Assembly: GCF_029269265.1 (NCBI RefSeq) | Contig: NZ_JARIXP010000003.1 | Coordinates: forward strand, 498,641 to 562,640 | Reading direction: 5' to 3' | DNA length: 64,000 nt | Source of the DNA: Rheinheimera sp. 1928-s | GTDB lineage: Bacteria > Pseudomonadota > Gammaproteobacteria > Enterobacterales > Alteromonadaceae | In this document: positions 42,318 through 53,494 of the stretch, in pieces | Position numbering within the stretch: position 1 is the stretch's first letter | How the letters are laid out: every line of letters begins with the position of its first letter | Position numbers and translations under genes: made by a program | Notes under the pieces: model-generated | What the model was told of the DNA's origin: nothing | The model's input: the letters and a program-made list of their open reading frames with translations, nothing else | The model's database searches: none

Positions 42318-42851
42318 TTATGACTGCAGTGCAGTAGCTAAACGATGTAATTTGCCACGAACCGAGCCATCAATAACCATATCACCGGATTTGATAACCA
42401 TACCGCCAACGACGGCCGGATCTACACTGCAGTTCAATTTTACTTTACGTGCTAAACGTTGCGATAAAGCTTCAACCAGTTTGGCTTGCTGAGCTGCGTC
42501 TAATCCGGTCGCGGAAACCACATCTACAGTGGCTTCTTTTTCATATTCAGCTTTTAACTGAATAAAGGCGTCGAAGACTTCAGGCAAAGCTAACAAACGG
42601 TGGTTTTCAGCCATGATCCGGATCAGGTTTTGGCCCGAACTATTCAGCTGTTCTGCGCATACTTTGATAAAAAAGTCAGCTTGCTTTTCTGAAGAACCTA
42701 AAGCGTGTAACCGTGAAGCTACTTCAGTGGTTTTTGCAACTTCAGCTGCGAAAAACAACATGGTAGCCCACGAATCCAATGCTTTTTGTTCTACAGCAAC
42801 GTCAAAGGCTGCTTTAGCATAAGGACGAGCAACGATAGTCAGTTTAGACAT
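42318..42851 (-). CDS. atpH: ATP synthase F1 delta subunit
   Basis: Peripheral stalk subunit that ties b to alpha. The 177 residues have the N-terminal helical bundle (LTIVARPYAKAAFDVAVEQKA) and the C-terminal signature KLNCSVDPAVVGGMVIKSGD. It is 12 bases downstream of atpF. Confidence 0.96.
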   Translation of the reverse strand: MSKLTIVARPYAKAAFDVAVEQKALDSWATMLFFAAEVAKTTEVASRLHALGSSEKQADFFIKVCAEQLNSSGQNLIRIMAENHRLLALPEVFDAFIQLKAEYEKEATVDVVSATGLDAAQQAKLVEALSQRLARKVKLNCSVDPAVVGGMVIKSGDMVIDGSVRGKLHRLATALQS

Positions 42852-42863
42852 GGCTCACCCTCA

Positions 42864-43334
42864 TTAAAGTTCTGCGACCAGTTTTTCCAGGATGTCGCTG
42901 TGTGCAGCTGCATCAATAGAACGCTGAAGAATTTTTTCGGCGCCAGCTACAGCTAATACTGCAACCTGCTTGCGTAATTCTTCTCTGGCTTTAATACGTT
43001 CAGCGTCGATTTCGGCTTTAGCCTGAGCAAGAATTTTCTCGCGCTCTGACTGAGCTTTCACAGAAGCTTCATCAATAATTTGTTGTTCACGCTTTTTAGC
43101 TTGATCAATTAGTGCAGAAGCCTGTGTTTTGGCTTCAGCTAATTGCTGCTTAACCTTGTCCTGAACCAGACGTAAGTCTTGCTCAGCGCGGTCAGAGGCT
43201 GCTAAACCGTCAGCAATTTTTTGCTGACGAGCTTCTATAGCACCAATCAATGGTGGCCATACAAACTTCATGCAGAACAGCACGAACACTGCGAAGGCTA
43301 TTAATTCTCCGAGTAGAGTGGCATTAAGATCCAT
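42864..43334 (-). CDS. atpF: ATP synthase F0 subunit b
   Basis: Peripheral stalk dimer subunit. One N-terminal membrane helix ([20 protein letters not shown]) is followed by a long charged coiled coil ([19 protein letters not shown]...). The 156 residues match E. coli b. It is 51 bases downstream of atpE. Confidence 0.97.
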   Translation of the reverse strand: MDLNATLLGELIAFAVFVLFCMKFVWPPLIGAIEARQQKIADGLAASDRAEQDLRLVQDKVKQQLAEAKTQASALIDQAKKREQQIIDEASVKAQSEREKILAQAKAEIDAERIKAREELRKQVAVLAVAGAEKILQRSIDAAAHSDILEKLVAEL

Positions 43335-43385
43335 GACCCCTCCTCCTATTAAAGTTGTTGTTCATTAAAAAACGTGTGTTTTGAA

Positions 43386-44539
<1,154 letters not shown>

Positions 44540-44935
44540 TTAATGTTTAAAAAAGAAACCTGTACAAAAGTGCAGCATCACTACGATCACGTAGGTCAAC
44601 AAAAAAGGGGCGGCTTCAATGGCCGAACCGCTTAAAACAGCTGCAAATAATAAAATACTGATCATCGTTTTCAGGGATACGGCCTTTTGCATCATCTGCC
44701 TGGCCAATTCTTGATTTTGTGATGCATCCACTTTAAACGATAAAAAAACAAATACTACATTAGCAATAACAGCAATAAGTCCGCCTTTTAAGGCTGACTT
44801 CGCTTCGAGCTCGCCAAAATAAAAGAAACAAGCGGCGATCAAAAACGTCAGAGCCAGCTGAAAAACAACAAATTTATAGGCTTGCTTCTTATTCTGTTCG
44901 TGTGAAGCCATTGTAATTTGTTCAGTCTGAACCAT
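44540..44935 (-). CDS. atpI: ATP synthase assembly protein I
   Basis: Small inner membrane protein with four helices (VVFQLALTFLIAACFFYFG; GGLIAVIANVVFVFLSF; TMISILLFAAVLSG; FLLTYVIVVMLHFCTGF), a chaperone of c-ring assembly and first gene of the atp operon. Starts at 44965, 44935 or 44911 are possible, none with a strong ribosome binding site; 44935 is a compromise. Confidence 0.85.
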   Translation of the reverse strand: MVQTEQITMASHEQNKKQAYKFVVFQLALTFLIAACFFYFGELEAKSALKGGLIAVIANVVFVFLSFKVDASQNQELARQMMQKAVSLKTMISILLFAAVLSGSAIEAAPFLLTYVIVVMLHFCTGFFFKH

Positions 44936-45043
44936 CTGTAAACCACGGTTAAAATGCCGTCGCAAGTATACTTATCTGCCTTTTTTTTGCAAGAAAAAGC
45001 GGGCTTAGCCTAACTTTTGTCTGAGATAGTGAAAAATTACAGC

Positions 45044-45937
45044 TTAGGATTCAGAATCCTCTGACTGTAATTTGCTCAGTATGCCTTCCAGCTCATCTAA
45101 GCTGCTGTATGAAATCACCAGATTGCCTTTGCCTTTTTTGTTGTAATTAATCTCAACAGGGGCGGCAAAACGTTCACTTAAGCGTTGCTCCAGAGAACTG
45201 ACATCCGGATCTTTTACTTTAGGAGTAACTTCAGGGGCAGGTTCAAGCAGTCGGCGCACCAGATTTTCAGTATCACGCACTGTCATCTGCTTTGCAGCAA
45301 CCAAACGGCCTGCATCAGATTGCGCCAGGCCATCCAGTGCTAATAAAGCACGGGCATGACCCATTTCGATATCACCATGTTCCAGTAATAACTTCACATC
45401 GTCATTCAACTGATTCAGGCGTAATAAATTAGTCACACTAGCGCGTGATTTGCCAACAGCATCGGCCACTTGCTGATGTGTCAGTTCAAATTCTGACAAT
45501 AAACGCTGCAACGCTATGGCTTCTTCCATTGCATTCAGATCTTCGCGCTGAATGTTTTCAATCAGGGCAATAGCAACAGCGGCTTCGTCTGGTACGTCTT
45601 TGATAATACAAGGAATAACATCTAATTGAGCCAACTGGCTTGCACGCCAGCGCCGTTCACCAGCGATGATTTCATAGGATTCTTCACCCACCTGACGAAC
45701 CACTATCGGCTGAATAATACCTTGAGAGCGAATAGAACTGGCTAAGTCTTCCAGCGCATCCTGCGACATATCTTTACGCGGCTGGTATTTACCCGGCTTA
45801 AGCCATTCAATCGGCAGTTTTTGCAATTCGCTTTGCTGCGCTGAAGAAAAGTTGGCGTCATTCTGTTGATCAGACACAGGTTTAGTAGTGAGTAAAGCGT
45901 CTAAGCCCCGGCCTAAGCCACGTTTTTTTACCGACAT
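45044..45937 (-). CDS. parB: Chromosome partitioning protein ParB
   Basis: CTP-dependent DNA clamp that loads at parS. The 297 residues have the N-terminal RGLGRGLDALL motif that activates ParA, the CTP-binding GERRWRASQLA within the ParB/Srx domain, a helix-turn-helix (THQQVADAVGKSRASVTNLL) and a C-terminal dimer domain. It is 37 bases downstream of parA. Two parS-like sites lie in recF and one near 14840. Confidence 0.97.
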   Translation of the reverse strand: MSVKKRGLGRGLDALLTTKPVSDQQNDANFSSAQQSELQKLPIEWLKPGKYQPRKDMSQDALEDLASSIRSQGIIQPIVVRQVGEESYEIIAGERRWRASQLAQLDVIPCIIKDVPDEAAVAIALIENIQREDLNAMEEAIALQRLLSEFELTHQQVADAVGKSRASVTNLLRLNQLNDDVKLLLEHGDIEMGHARALLALDGLAQSDAGRLVAAKQMTVRDTENLVRRLLEPAPEVTPKVKDPDVSSLEQRLSERFAAPVEINYNKKGKGNLVISYSSLDELEGILSKLQSEDSES

Positions 45938-45974
45938 CTTCAGTTGTATTCCTTGTCTATTAGGCGCTTTTCAA

Positions 45975-46769
45975 TTAGGCGGAAATGGAGGTTTTTACCG
46001 TTTTTTTATCGGCGCGGCGTAAAATTTCGCCAGCCAAGGCCAGATAGGCTTTAGCCCCTGTTGAACCTTTGTCGTAATACATCACCGGAGTACCAAAACT
46101 TGGTGCTTCCGCCAGTCGCACGTTACGTGGGATCACGGCGCGGTAGACTTTATCGCCAAAATGTTGCTTCAGCTGTTCAGACACATCATTGGCCAGACGG
46201 TTCCGCGGGTCGTACATGGTACGCAAAATACCTTCGATTTTCAGATCGGCATTGACCACAGACGTCAGCTGATTGATGGTGTCCATCAGGGCGGTTAGGC
46301 CTTCCAGCGCATAGTATTCACATTGCATAGGCACCAGCACAGAATCGGCGGCGGCCATGGCATTCACCGTCAGCATGTTCAGTGCTGGCGGGCAATCAAT
46401 AAAAATAAAATCGTACTGTTGGCGGGCATCTTTTAGCGCATTACGTAAACGCAATTCGCGGGCAAACACATTCAGTAAACGCACTTCGGCCGCTGTCACA
46501 TCAGAATTTGCTGCAATCAGATGGTAACCGCCAGCCGTTTCTTTCACCACTACTTCGGCAAAAGGTTTTTCTTCCACCAACAACTCATAAGCACTGGCAT
46601 GCACGGCGTACTTGTCGACGCCGCTGCCCATAGTGGCGTTGCCTTGTGGGTCTAAATCAATCAGCAGCACCTTGCGTTTGGTTGCGGCCATAGAGGCAGC
46701 CAGATTGACCGCTGTGGTTGTTTTGCCCACACCACCTTTCTGGTTTGCAATAGCTATGACTTTTCCCAC
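45975..46769 (-). CDS. parA: Chromosome partitioning ATPase ParA
   Basis: Deviant Walker ATPase of the Soj/ParA family, 264 residues. The deviant Walker A is KGGVGKTTTAVNLA and the Walker B region is DFIFIDCPPALNML. No N-terminal helix-turn-helix is present, so it is the chromosomal type. It works with ParB to separate origins. Confidence 0.97.
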   Translation of the reverse strand: MGKVIAIANQKGGVGKTTTAVNLAASMAATKRKVLLIDLDPQGNATMGSGVDKYAVHASAYELLVEEKPFAEVVVKETAGGYHLIAANSDVTAAEVRLLNVFARELRLRNALKDARQQYDFIFIDCPPALNMLTVNAMAAADSVLVPMQCEYYALEGLTALMDTINQLTSVVNADLKIEGILRTMYDPRNRLANDVSEQLKQHFGDKVYRAVIPRNVRLAEAPSFGTPVMYYDKGSTGAKAYLALAGEILRRADKKTVKTSISA

Positions 46770-46796
46770 AAGGACCCCAATAAATTTTTGATTAAG

Positions 46797-47414
46797 TTAG
46801 ATTTTCTCCAACACTACCAGATAACGTTCGGCGTTCAGTGTTGGCACCTGTAACGGATGACTGCCGACAACTTTAACAAAATTCGGCAAAGCTGCAATTT
46901 CTTCTTGAGCTAAAGCGCCTTTCATGGCTAAAAACTGGCCATCGGCCGCTGGCAAATGCTGACACCAGTTCACCATATCAGTCATTGAAGCAAAAGCCCG
47001 GCTCAGCACCGCATCATACCCTGTTTCAGGTTGATGATCTTCCACCCGACTCTGAATAGCTTCAAAGTTCTGTAGTTTCAGCTGCAATTTGACGTGATTT
47101 AAAAAACGAATACGTTTGCCAAGGCTATCCAGCAGGTAAAATTGCTTGTCAGGCAAAGCGATCGCCAGTGGGATACCAGGTAAACCAGGGCCTGTGCCAA
47201 CGTCGATAATACGTTGTCCAGTGACAAAAGGCGCCACAGCCAGGCTGTCCATAATGTGTTTCACCAGCATTTCTTCCGGATCACGCACTGAGGTCAGGTT
47301 ATAAGCACTGTTCCATTTATCCAGCAGCTGGACATAAGCCACAAGCTGTTGCAGTTGGTGTTCAGATAAAACCAAGCTGGTCTGTGCGACCAGCTTTTTT
47401 AATTTTTCCAGCAT
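46797..47414 (-). CDS. rsmG: 16S rRNA (guanine-527-N7)-methyltransferase
   Basis: Uses AdoMet to methylate G527 of 16S rRNA. The 205 residues have [20 protein letters not shown] as the cofactor motif and VLSRAFASM downstream. It sits between mnmG (14 bases) and parA (27 bases), the common order by oriC. Confidence 0.96.
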   Translation of the reverse strand: MLEKLKKLVAQTSLVLSEHQLQQLVAYVQLLDKWNSAYNLTSVRDPEEMLVKHIMDSLAVAPFVTGQRIIDVGTGPGLPGIPLAIALPDKQFYLLDSLGKRIRFLNHVKLQLKLQNFEAIQSRVEDHQPETGYDAVLSRAFASMTDMVNWCQHLPAADGQFLAMKGALAQEEIAALPNFVKVVGSHPLQVPTLNAERYLVVLEKI

Positions 47415-47428
47415 GATGATCCCAATGC

Positions 47429-49318
47429 TTAAGCAGATTTGCGCAGTAAACCCTGTTTTTTCAGGTAGACCAGCAATAACGAAATAGCGGCAGGCGTAAT
47501 ACCGGAAATACGCGAAGCCTGACCCATGGTTTCAGGTTGCACCTGATTCAGTTTCAGTATCACTTCGTTGGATAAACCTTTCACCGCTTTGTAATCAAAG
47601 CCTGCAGGCAAACGAGTGTTTTCGTTACGCTCTTGTCTGGAGATCTCATCCTGCTGACGATTGATATAACCTTCGTACTTGATTTGAATTTCAACTTGTT
47701 CGGCAGCTGCAGGATCAGCTAATCCTGGGCCTACCAGATCAATTTTCATCAGATCCTGATAATTCACTTCAGGACGACGGATCAATTCTTCTAAGCTGGC
47801 TTCTTTGCTCAACGGTGTTTTCACCAACAGGTTCACTTCAGCTAAAGCCGCATGTTGTGGGTGGATCCACTGCTGTTTTAAACGCTGACGTTCCAATTCA
47901 ATTTGTTCAATTTTCAGGTTAAACGCAGCCCAACGATCGTCGTCGACCAAACCTAACTCACGGCCTTTGGCAGTCAAACGAATATCGGCATTGTCTTCGC
48001 GTAACATCAGACGGTATTCAGCACGGCTGGTGAACATGCGGTACGGCTCTTTCGTACCCATAGTGGTCAAGTCGTCAATCAGAACTCCGACATAGGCCTG
48101 ATCACGGCTTGGAGTCCAGGATTCTTTGTCCTGAGCAGACAGCGCAGCGTTCATACCGGCCATCAAGCCCTGAGCACCTGCTTCTTCGTAGCCTGTGGTG
48201 CCGTTGATTTGGCCTGCAAAAAACAAGCCTTTGATAAACTTGGTTTCCAATGAAGTTTTTAAATCCCGTGGATCAAAAAAGTCATATTCAATGGCATAAC
48301 CAGGTCGGGTAATATGGGCATTTTCCAGACCTTTGATGGAACGAACCAGGTTTAACTGCACGTCAAAAGGCAAGCTGGTAGATATCCCGTTTGGATACAA
48401 CTCGTGTGTGGTTAAACCTTCAGGTTCAATAAAGATCTGGTGTTTATCTTTGTCAGCAAAACGGGTGATCTTGTCTTCAATCGAAGGGCAATAGCGTGGG
48501 CCTATGCCTTCAATCACACCAGTGTACATAGGCGATCGGTCTAAACCATTACGAATAATATCGTGGGTTTGTTCGTTGGTGTAAGTGATATGACAAGGGA
48601 TCTGCGTCGGTTGATCCTTGTGGGATCCCATAAACGAAAATACCGGAGTAGGGTTATCACCAGGCTGAGCCTGCATCACTGAGAAATCAACGGTTCTGGC
48701 ATCGATACGAGGTGGAGTACCGGTTTTTAAACGGCCGACACGGAAAGGCAATTCACGTAAACGTCGTGCCAGAGCTATGGATGGCGGATCGCCAGCACGG
48801 CCACCGCTGTAATTCTGTAAACCAATATGGATCTGGCCACCGAGGAAAGTACCTACTGTCAGCACCACTGATTTAGCTTTAAATTTCAAACCCATTTGGG
48901 TCACTACACCACAGACCTGATCGTTTTCTACGATCAAATCATCACAGGCTTGCTGAAAGATCTTCAGGTTTGGCTGGTTTTCAAGTACTAAACGCACAGC
49001 TGCGCGATAGAGCTGACGGTCAGCCTGAGCGCGGGTTGCACGTACAGCAGGGCCTTTAGAACTGTTTAAAGTTCTGAATTGGATCCCAGCACGATCCGTG
49101 GCTTTCGCCATAACGCCACCAAGGGCATCAATTTCTTTTACCAGATGGCCTTTACCAATGCCACCAATGGCTGGATTACAGGACATCTGACCTAAAGTCT
49201 CAACGTTGTGAGTCAGCAATAAAGTTTGCATTCCCATGCGGGCCGCAGCAAGCGCAGCCTCTGTGCCGGCGTGACCACCACCAACAACGATGACATCAAA
49301 TGTTTCCTGATAAAGCAT
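47429..49318 (-). CDS. mnmG: tRNA uridine 5-carboxymethylaminomethyl modification enzyme
   Basis: FAD enzyme that with MnmE modifies the wobble uridine of tRNAs. The 629 residues have the FAD motif [21 protein letters not shown], the MnmG signature [11 protein letters not shown] and a C-terminal helical domain ([20 protein letters not shown]). The gene borders oriC and transcribes away from it. Confidence 0.98.
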   Translation of the reverse strand: MLYQETFDVIVVGGGHAGTEAALAAARMGMQTLLLTHNVETLGQMSCNPAIGGIGKGHLVKEIDALGGVMAKATDRAGIQFRTLNSSKGPAVRATRAQADRQLYRAAVRLVLENQPNLKIFQQACDDLIVENDQVCGVVTQMGLKFKAKSVVLTVGTFLGGQIHIGLQNYSGGRAGDPPSIALARRLRELPFRVGRLKTGTPPRIDARTVDFSVMQAQPGDNPTPVFSFMGSHKDQPTQIPCHITYTNEQTHDIIRNGLDRSPMYTGVIEGIGPRYCPSIEDKITRFADKDKHQIFIEPEGLTTHELYPNGISTSLPFDVQLNLVRSIKGLENAHITRPGYAIEYDFFDPRDLKTSLETKFIKGLFFAGQINGTTGYEEAGAQGLMAGMNAALSAQDKESWTPSRDQAYVGVLIDDLTTMGTKEPYRMFTSRAEYRLMLREDNADIRLTAKGRELGLVDDDRWAAFNLKIEQIELERQRLKQQWIHPQHAALAEVNLLVKTPLSKEASLEELIRRPEVNYQDLMKIDLVGPGLADPAAAEQVEIQIKYEGYINRQQDEISRQERNENTRLPAGFDYKAVKGLSNEVILKLNQVQPETMGQASRISGITPAAISLLLVYLKKQGLLRKSA

Positions 49319-49329
49319 ATAGGCCTCGA

Positions 49330-49775
49330 ACTCAAAACCAGTTCTGTAAAAAGGGCGCGTATTGTAACTGGATCTGAGGCTTTGGGAAACGATTAAAACT
49401 CGATCACGATCCTCAAAGGATCACTAATAATATATAAGGATCTTTAAAGAGATCTTTTTATTATGTTTACTACTATACAGAGCCTTTTCTGTGGGTAACC
49501 CTTGATCTGTTTTGAAGATCAATCAGTTAAGAAGGATCGGATCCTGTGATCAACACAAGATCCTGGGTCGAACAAGCGGTGTTTAACTAGCACTTTTATA
49601 CACAGGGCATAAAACCTGATTTGTTACACAGAGGATAACTTCAGCTTTTACATAAGTTATAACTATACTTATACACATTAAACTTAAAAATCAGTTAAAA
49701 CTGTGGATAACAATGTGTAACTGGATCATAAGTATGATCCTCTCTATATAGAAGTGGATCATGATCGGGTTATAA
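49330..49775. other. oriC: Chromosomal replication origin, oriC-like region
   Basis: AT-rich 530-base spacer between mnmG and mioC, the classic position. DnaA-box-like 9-mers: TTATACACA at 49596-49604 and 49669-49677, TGTGGATAA (reverse of TTATCCACA) at 49702-49710, and near matches TGTGGGTAA at 49490-49498 and TGTTACACA at 49622-49630. More than a dozen GATC sites lie at 49402-49766, so Dam and SeqA control is likely. AT-rich stretches that could unwind lie near 49423-49475 and 49640-49700. Confidence 0.88.
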
Positions 49776-49780
49776 AGAGA

Positions 49781-49805
49781 AAAGGCCCTTTGTTTATGGG
49801 CCTTT
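49781..49805 (-). terminator. Terminator after mioC
   Basis: AAAGGCCC / GGGCCTTT, 8-bp stem with a 9-base loop, followed by TTTTCTCTTT on the minus strand. It would keep mioC transcription from running into oriC. Confidence 0.78.
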
Positions 49806-49851
49806 GAGTAAAGAGTTGTAAAAGATCCTATTCTGTATAACTAAAGACAGT

Positions 49852-50289
49852 TTAAGGCAGGCTTTTGATAAATTGAGGCAGCCAGACTAAAGCTTGATCT
49901 TCAGGCAGTTCAGCCGTTAAAACATCGATATCTAATCCTGGTAACAATAATCTGCCGCCTAAAGAGCCAAAAAGGTCAGAGATTTTTTTACCAGCCAGAC
50001 AAAAAGTATCGTAACTGGAATCACCTAAAGTGATCACTGCGTAGGAAACTGTGGTAAGATCTGTTCGATCTTGTGCTAATTGATCCACAAAAGGTTGGAT
50101 ATTATCGGGCAGATCCCCTGCGCCATACGTCGAAGTGACGACTAACCAGATACTATTTCTGGTTATCAGTGTTAAATCAGGGGTGAGATGAAGTTTTACT
50201 TCATAACCCGCTTTTTCCAAAGTTTCAGCTACTTGTTCTGCTGCATATTCCGCAGCGCCCATTTGGCTGCCCACAAGGATCTCAATCAT
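49852..50289 (-). CDS. mioC: Flavodoxin-like protein MioC
   Basis: Small flavodoxin of 145 residues. The FMN-binding loops are GSQMGAAEYAAEQ, STYGAGDLPDN and LGDSSYDTFC. In E. coli it aids biotin synthase and its transcription towards oriC affects initiation; here too it points to oriC, but a terminator lies between them. Confidence 0.9.
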   Translation of the reverse strand: MIEILVGSQMGAAEYAAEQVAETLEKAGYEVKLHLTPDLTLITRNSIWLVVTSTYGAGDLPDNIQPFVDQLAQDRTDLTTVSYAVITLGDSSYDTFCLAGKKISDLFGSLGGRLLLPGLDIDVLTAELPEDQALVWLPQFIKSLP

Positions 50290-50454
50290 ACTGCATCCTA
50301 TTGTCAGTGAAATGATTGGCTATACTACTGGAATTAAAACGTGCAAAGCGAATGCTTCTTGCACCTTTTTGGGTATTTTTACTGCAAAGCAGGCTCAGTA
50401 AATCTACGATAGCACAAACCGTTCGCCTGCGTGTTATTGAGGTTTATACAATAT

Positions 50455-52290
50455 ATGTCCGAGTCCATGTCTTTTTCCCAGCTAGCGCTGCCGGAACCTA
50501 TTCTTCGTGCAGTTTTAGAACTTGGTTATGAACATCCGTCTCCAATTCAGGAAGCGGCTATTCCTAAGTTACTAGCTGGTGAAGACTTGCTAGGCCAAGC
50601 CCAAACAGGCACAGGTAAAACAGCTGCATTTGCACTGCCTTTATTAGCCCGTTTAGATCCGGCCCAAAATGATCCACAAATTTTAGTGTTGGCTCCTACT
50701 CGCGAACTGGCTATCCAGGTTGCAGAAGCGTTCCAGGCTTATGCCCGTTATATGCCAGCTTTCCATGTACTGCCTTTATACGGCGGTCAAAACTACACCA
50801 CTCAGTTAAAAGCACTGAAACGTGGTTCTCAAGTTATTGTTGGTACGCCAGGTCGTATCATGGACCACTTAGATCGTGGCACTTTAGTGCTCGATAAACT
50901 GCGTGCCATAGTATTGGACGAAGCCGACGAAATGTTGCGTATGGGTTTTATCGATGATGTGCAAACTATCATGGATGCAACTCCGCCAGGCCGTCAGGTA
51001 GCCATGTTCTCCGCTACTATGCCAAACCAGATCCGCGCTATTGCTCAGAAGCATTTGAAAAATGCTCATGAAGTGAAAATCGAATCAAAAACCTCCACAG
51101 TTGAACGTATTCAACAGCGTTACGTGATGCTGGACAATAATCAGAAGCTGGACGCGTTGACCCGTATTCTGGAAGGCGAAGAATATGATGCAAGCATCAT
51201 TTTCGTTCGTACCAAAAGTGCAACTGAAGAAATTGCTGAAAAACTGGGTGCCCGTGGTTATGCAGTTGCCTGCTTAAACGGTGATATGAACCAGGCTCAC
51301 CGCGAACTGACTATCCGTCGCTTAAAATCGGATCAGTTGGACGTGATTGTAGCAACAGATGTTGCTGCCCGTGGTTTGGACGTAGAACGTATCAGTCTGG
51401 TTATTAACTATGACATTCCATACGATAGCGAAGCTTATGTACACCGTATAGGTCGTACTGGCCGTGCTGGTCGTGATGGTAAAGCTATCCTCTTTGTATC
51501 ACCACGTGAGCGTCGTTTATTACGTACTATCGAACATGCAACCCGTCAGCCGATTGAAAAAATGTCGCTGCCAACAGGTCAGGTGATTGAACAGCGTCGT
51601 ATCGAGTCTTTCCGTGCTCAGTTAGCTCAGACCATTGAAGCGAAAAACTTAAGCTTCTTCCAGGATCTGGTGAACGACTGGCGTGAAAAGTTAGAAACTA
51701 CTGATACTGATATGGCCGCTGCCTTATTGTATCTGGCGCAGAAAGATTCTCCGTTAAACGTAGCGAACCAGTTCCCGGAAATCCGCGAGCCACATAGCCG
51801 TGACCGTGATGATCGTGCTCCATCTTCAGGCCGTGACAAATTTTCCCGCGGTGACAGACCAGAGCGTTCAGGTGACCGTCCTGAGCGTGGCGGTGATCGT
51901 CCACCACGTCAACGTCGTGAGTTAAAAGGTGATTACACCAATTATCGCATTGAAGTGGGTAAAGAACATGGCGTACGCGCTGGTGACATCGTTGGCGCTA
52001 TAGCCAACGAAGCCAACATCGACAGCCAGTTCATCGGTAACATCAAACTGTTTGATCATTTCAGTACTGTAGAATTACCAGCCAATATCCCGGCTGAAAC
52101 TATGCAGCACCTGAAAAAAGTCTATGTGCGTAAGCAAAAACTGAACATCAGCGTGGATACCGGCTCAACAGCTGGTGGTTCAACTTCTGGTTCAGCGCCA
52201 AGCTCAGCACCACGTCGTGAACGTACGGAAACAGGTTCAGGCCCGCGTCCAGGTGCAGCTCCACGTGCACCACGTAAGCCAAGAGATTAA
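50455..52290 (+). CDS. deaD: DEAD-box RNA helicase (DeaD/CsdA type)
   Basis: ATP-dependent RNA helicase for ribosome assembly and cold growth, 611 residues. Motifs in order: AQTGTGKT, PTRELA, DEAD (LDEADEML), SAT, VATDVAARGLD and HRIGRTGRAGR. The C-terminal DbpA-type RNA-binding domain (TNYRIEVGKEHGVRAGDIVG) and an Arg/Gly/Asp-rich linker (RDRDDRAPSSGRDKFSRGDR) follow, then a Gly/Ser/Pro tail. The start at 50455 follows GAGG; the Met at 50467 is also possible. Confidence 0.95.
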   Translation: MSESMSFSQLALPEPILRAVLELGYEHPSPIQEAAIPKLLAGEDLLGQAQTGTGKTAAFALPLLARLDPAQNDPQILVLAPTRELAIQVAEAFQAYARYMPAFHVLPLYGGQNYTTQLKALKRGSQVIVGTPGRIMDHLDRGTLVLDKLRAIVLDEADEMLRMGFIDDVQTIMDATPPGRQVAMFSATMPNQIRAIAQKHLKNAHEVKIESKTSTVERIQQRYVMLDNNQKLDALTRILEGEEYDASIIFVRTKSATEEIAEKLGARGYAVACLNGDMNQAHRELTIRRLKSDQLDVIVATDVAARGLDVERISLVINYDIPYDSEAYVHRIGRTGRAGRDGKAILFVSPRERRLLRTIEHATRQPIEKMSLPTGQVIEQRRIESFRAQLAQTIEAKNLSFFQDLVNDWREKLETTDTDMAAALLYLAQKDSPLNVANQFPEIREPHSRDRDDRAPSSGRDKFSRGDRPERSGDRPERGGDRPPRQRRELKGDYTNYRIEVGKEHGVRAGDIVGAIANEANIDSQFIGNIKLFDHFSTVELPANIPAETMQHLKKVYVRKQKLNISVDTGSTAGGSTSGSAPSSAPRRERTETGSGPRPGAAPRAPRKPRD

Positions 52291-52304
52291 TCTCTGACTT
52301 GTAA

Positions 52305-52331
52305 AAAGACCGGCGAAAGCCGGTTTTTTTA
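52305..52331 (+). terminator. Terminator after deaD
   Basis: ACCGGC / GCCGGT stem with a GAAA tetraloop, followed by seven T, 18 bases after the stop codon. Confidence 0.9.
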
Positions 52332-52400
52332 CAATTATAAACCTATAAAAACTTCTCCAGCGCCCATATTTAGCTTCAATAGCCAACTCTGGAGCCAGTT

Positions 52401-52823
52401 ATGATTATTGCCTGTCCTCATTGTTCAACCTTAAACCGGGTTCAGCCGGAAAAGTTTGCCGATCAGCCTAAATGTGGTCAGTGCAAAGACGCGCTTTTTG
52501 CCGGAAAGCCCATAGAGCTAACCCAGCAGAATTTTGTCAATCAGATCCAAAAGTCAGAATTACCTGTGGTGGTGGATTTTTGGGCCAGCTGGTGTGGGCC
52601 TTGTCTGAATTTTGCGCCGGTATTTAATCAGGCTGCAGCAGAATTAGAGCCGCAATTTCGGTTTGCCAAAGTAAATACAGAGCAGCAGCAACAGCTGGCA
52701 GCACAGTTTCAAATTCGCTCCATTCCAACCTTGATGCTGTTTAAAGCAGGCAAGCTGGTTGCGCAACAATCAGGCGCTATGCCAAAACAAATGTTTTATC
52801 AGTGGTTACAGCAACATAGCTAA
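52401..52823 (+). CDS. trxC: Thioredoxin 2 (zinc-binding)
   Basis: Disulphide reductase of 140 residues. The N-terminal zinc finger has two CxxC pairs (CPHC at residues 5-8 and CGQC about 25-28), and the active site is WCGPC. The cis-Pro is in RSIPTLMLF. It is typically induced by oxidative stress in relatives. It stands alone behind its own ribosome binding site, GGAG. Confidence 0.95.
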   Translation: MIIACPHCSTLNRVQPEKFADQPKCGQCKDALFAGKPIELTQQNFVNQIQKSELPVVVDFWASWCGPCLNFAPVFNQAAAELEPQFRFAKVNTEQQQQLAAQFQIRSIPTLMLFKAGKLVAQQSGAMPKQMFYQWLQQHS

Positions 52824-52945
52824 ACATAGTATGGCTGCAGAGTTATAACCTGAGTTGGTCGCAAAAGTCTGGATTTGCCTGGCTGCAAAGTTCAGACTGA
52901 TGCTCTATTTCCCGCTTTGTATTGAGCCAAATCTAAGGAAACACC

Positions 52946-53437
52946 ATGACATCTAGTGTATTTCAGCTGACCAGCCCGGACATCAGCGAAGGCCATTTTA
53001 TGGCAAAGACCTTTGAATTTAATGGTTTTGGTTGTGACGGCCCGAATTTATCGCCAGCGTTAAACTGGCAGAATGCGCCAGCTGGCACACAGAGTTTTGC
53101 TATTACGGTTTTTGATCCGGATGCACCTACAGGTTCAGGTTTCTGGCACTGGCTGGTTCTGGATATTCCGGCCAGTGTGACTTCGTTGACTCAGGGCGCT
53201 GGCAATGGTCAGTTACCAACAGGCTGCCGCTGTTTTAACAATGATTATGGCATTAAAGAATTTGGTGGTGCTTGCCCACCTGAAGGCCATGGCATGCATC
53301 GTTATCAGTTTACCGTTTGGGCTTTACCTGAAACCACTTTAGCTGTGCCTGATGGTGCCAGCGCTGCTGTGGTAGGTTTTATGTTGAATGCAACTGCTAT
53401 TGGTAAAGCCACTTTAACCGCTACTTATGCGCGCTAA
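52946..53437 (+). CDS. PEBP (YbhB/YbcL) family protein
   Basis: A 163-residue phosphatidylethanolamine-binding-like protein. The family motif is ITVFDPDAPTGSGFWHWLVLDIP, with the second motif GGACPPEGHGMHRYQFTVWAL. No signal peptide, so cytoplasmic. Function in bacteria is unclear. AAGGAAA is the ribosome binding site. Confidence 0.92.
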   Translation: MTSSVFQLTSPDISEGHFMAKTFEFNGFGCDGPNLSPALNWQNAPAGTQSFAITVFDPDAPTGSGFWHWLVLDIPASVTSLTQGAGNGQLPTGCRCFNNDYGIKEFGGACPPEGHGMHRYQFTVWALPETTLAVPDGASAAVVGFMLNATAIGKATLTATYAR

Positions 53438-53452
53438 ATAACGATTGTATCT

Positions 53453-53477
53453 AAGGCCTGCAGAAGCTGGCCTTTTT
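53453..53477 (+). terminator. Terminator after the PEBP gene
   Basis: AAGGCC / GGCCTT stem with a 10-base loop, ending in five T, 15 bases after the stop codon. Confidence 0.7.
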
Positions 53478-53494
53478 AGTTGAAGCGGGAAGTT

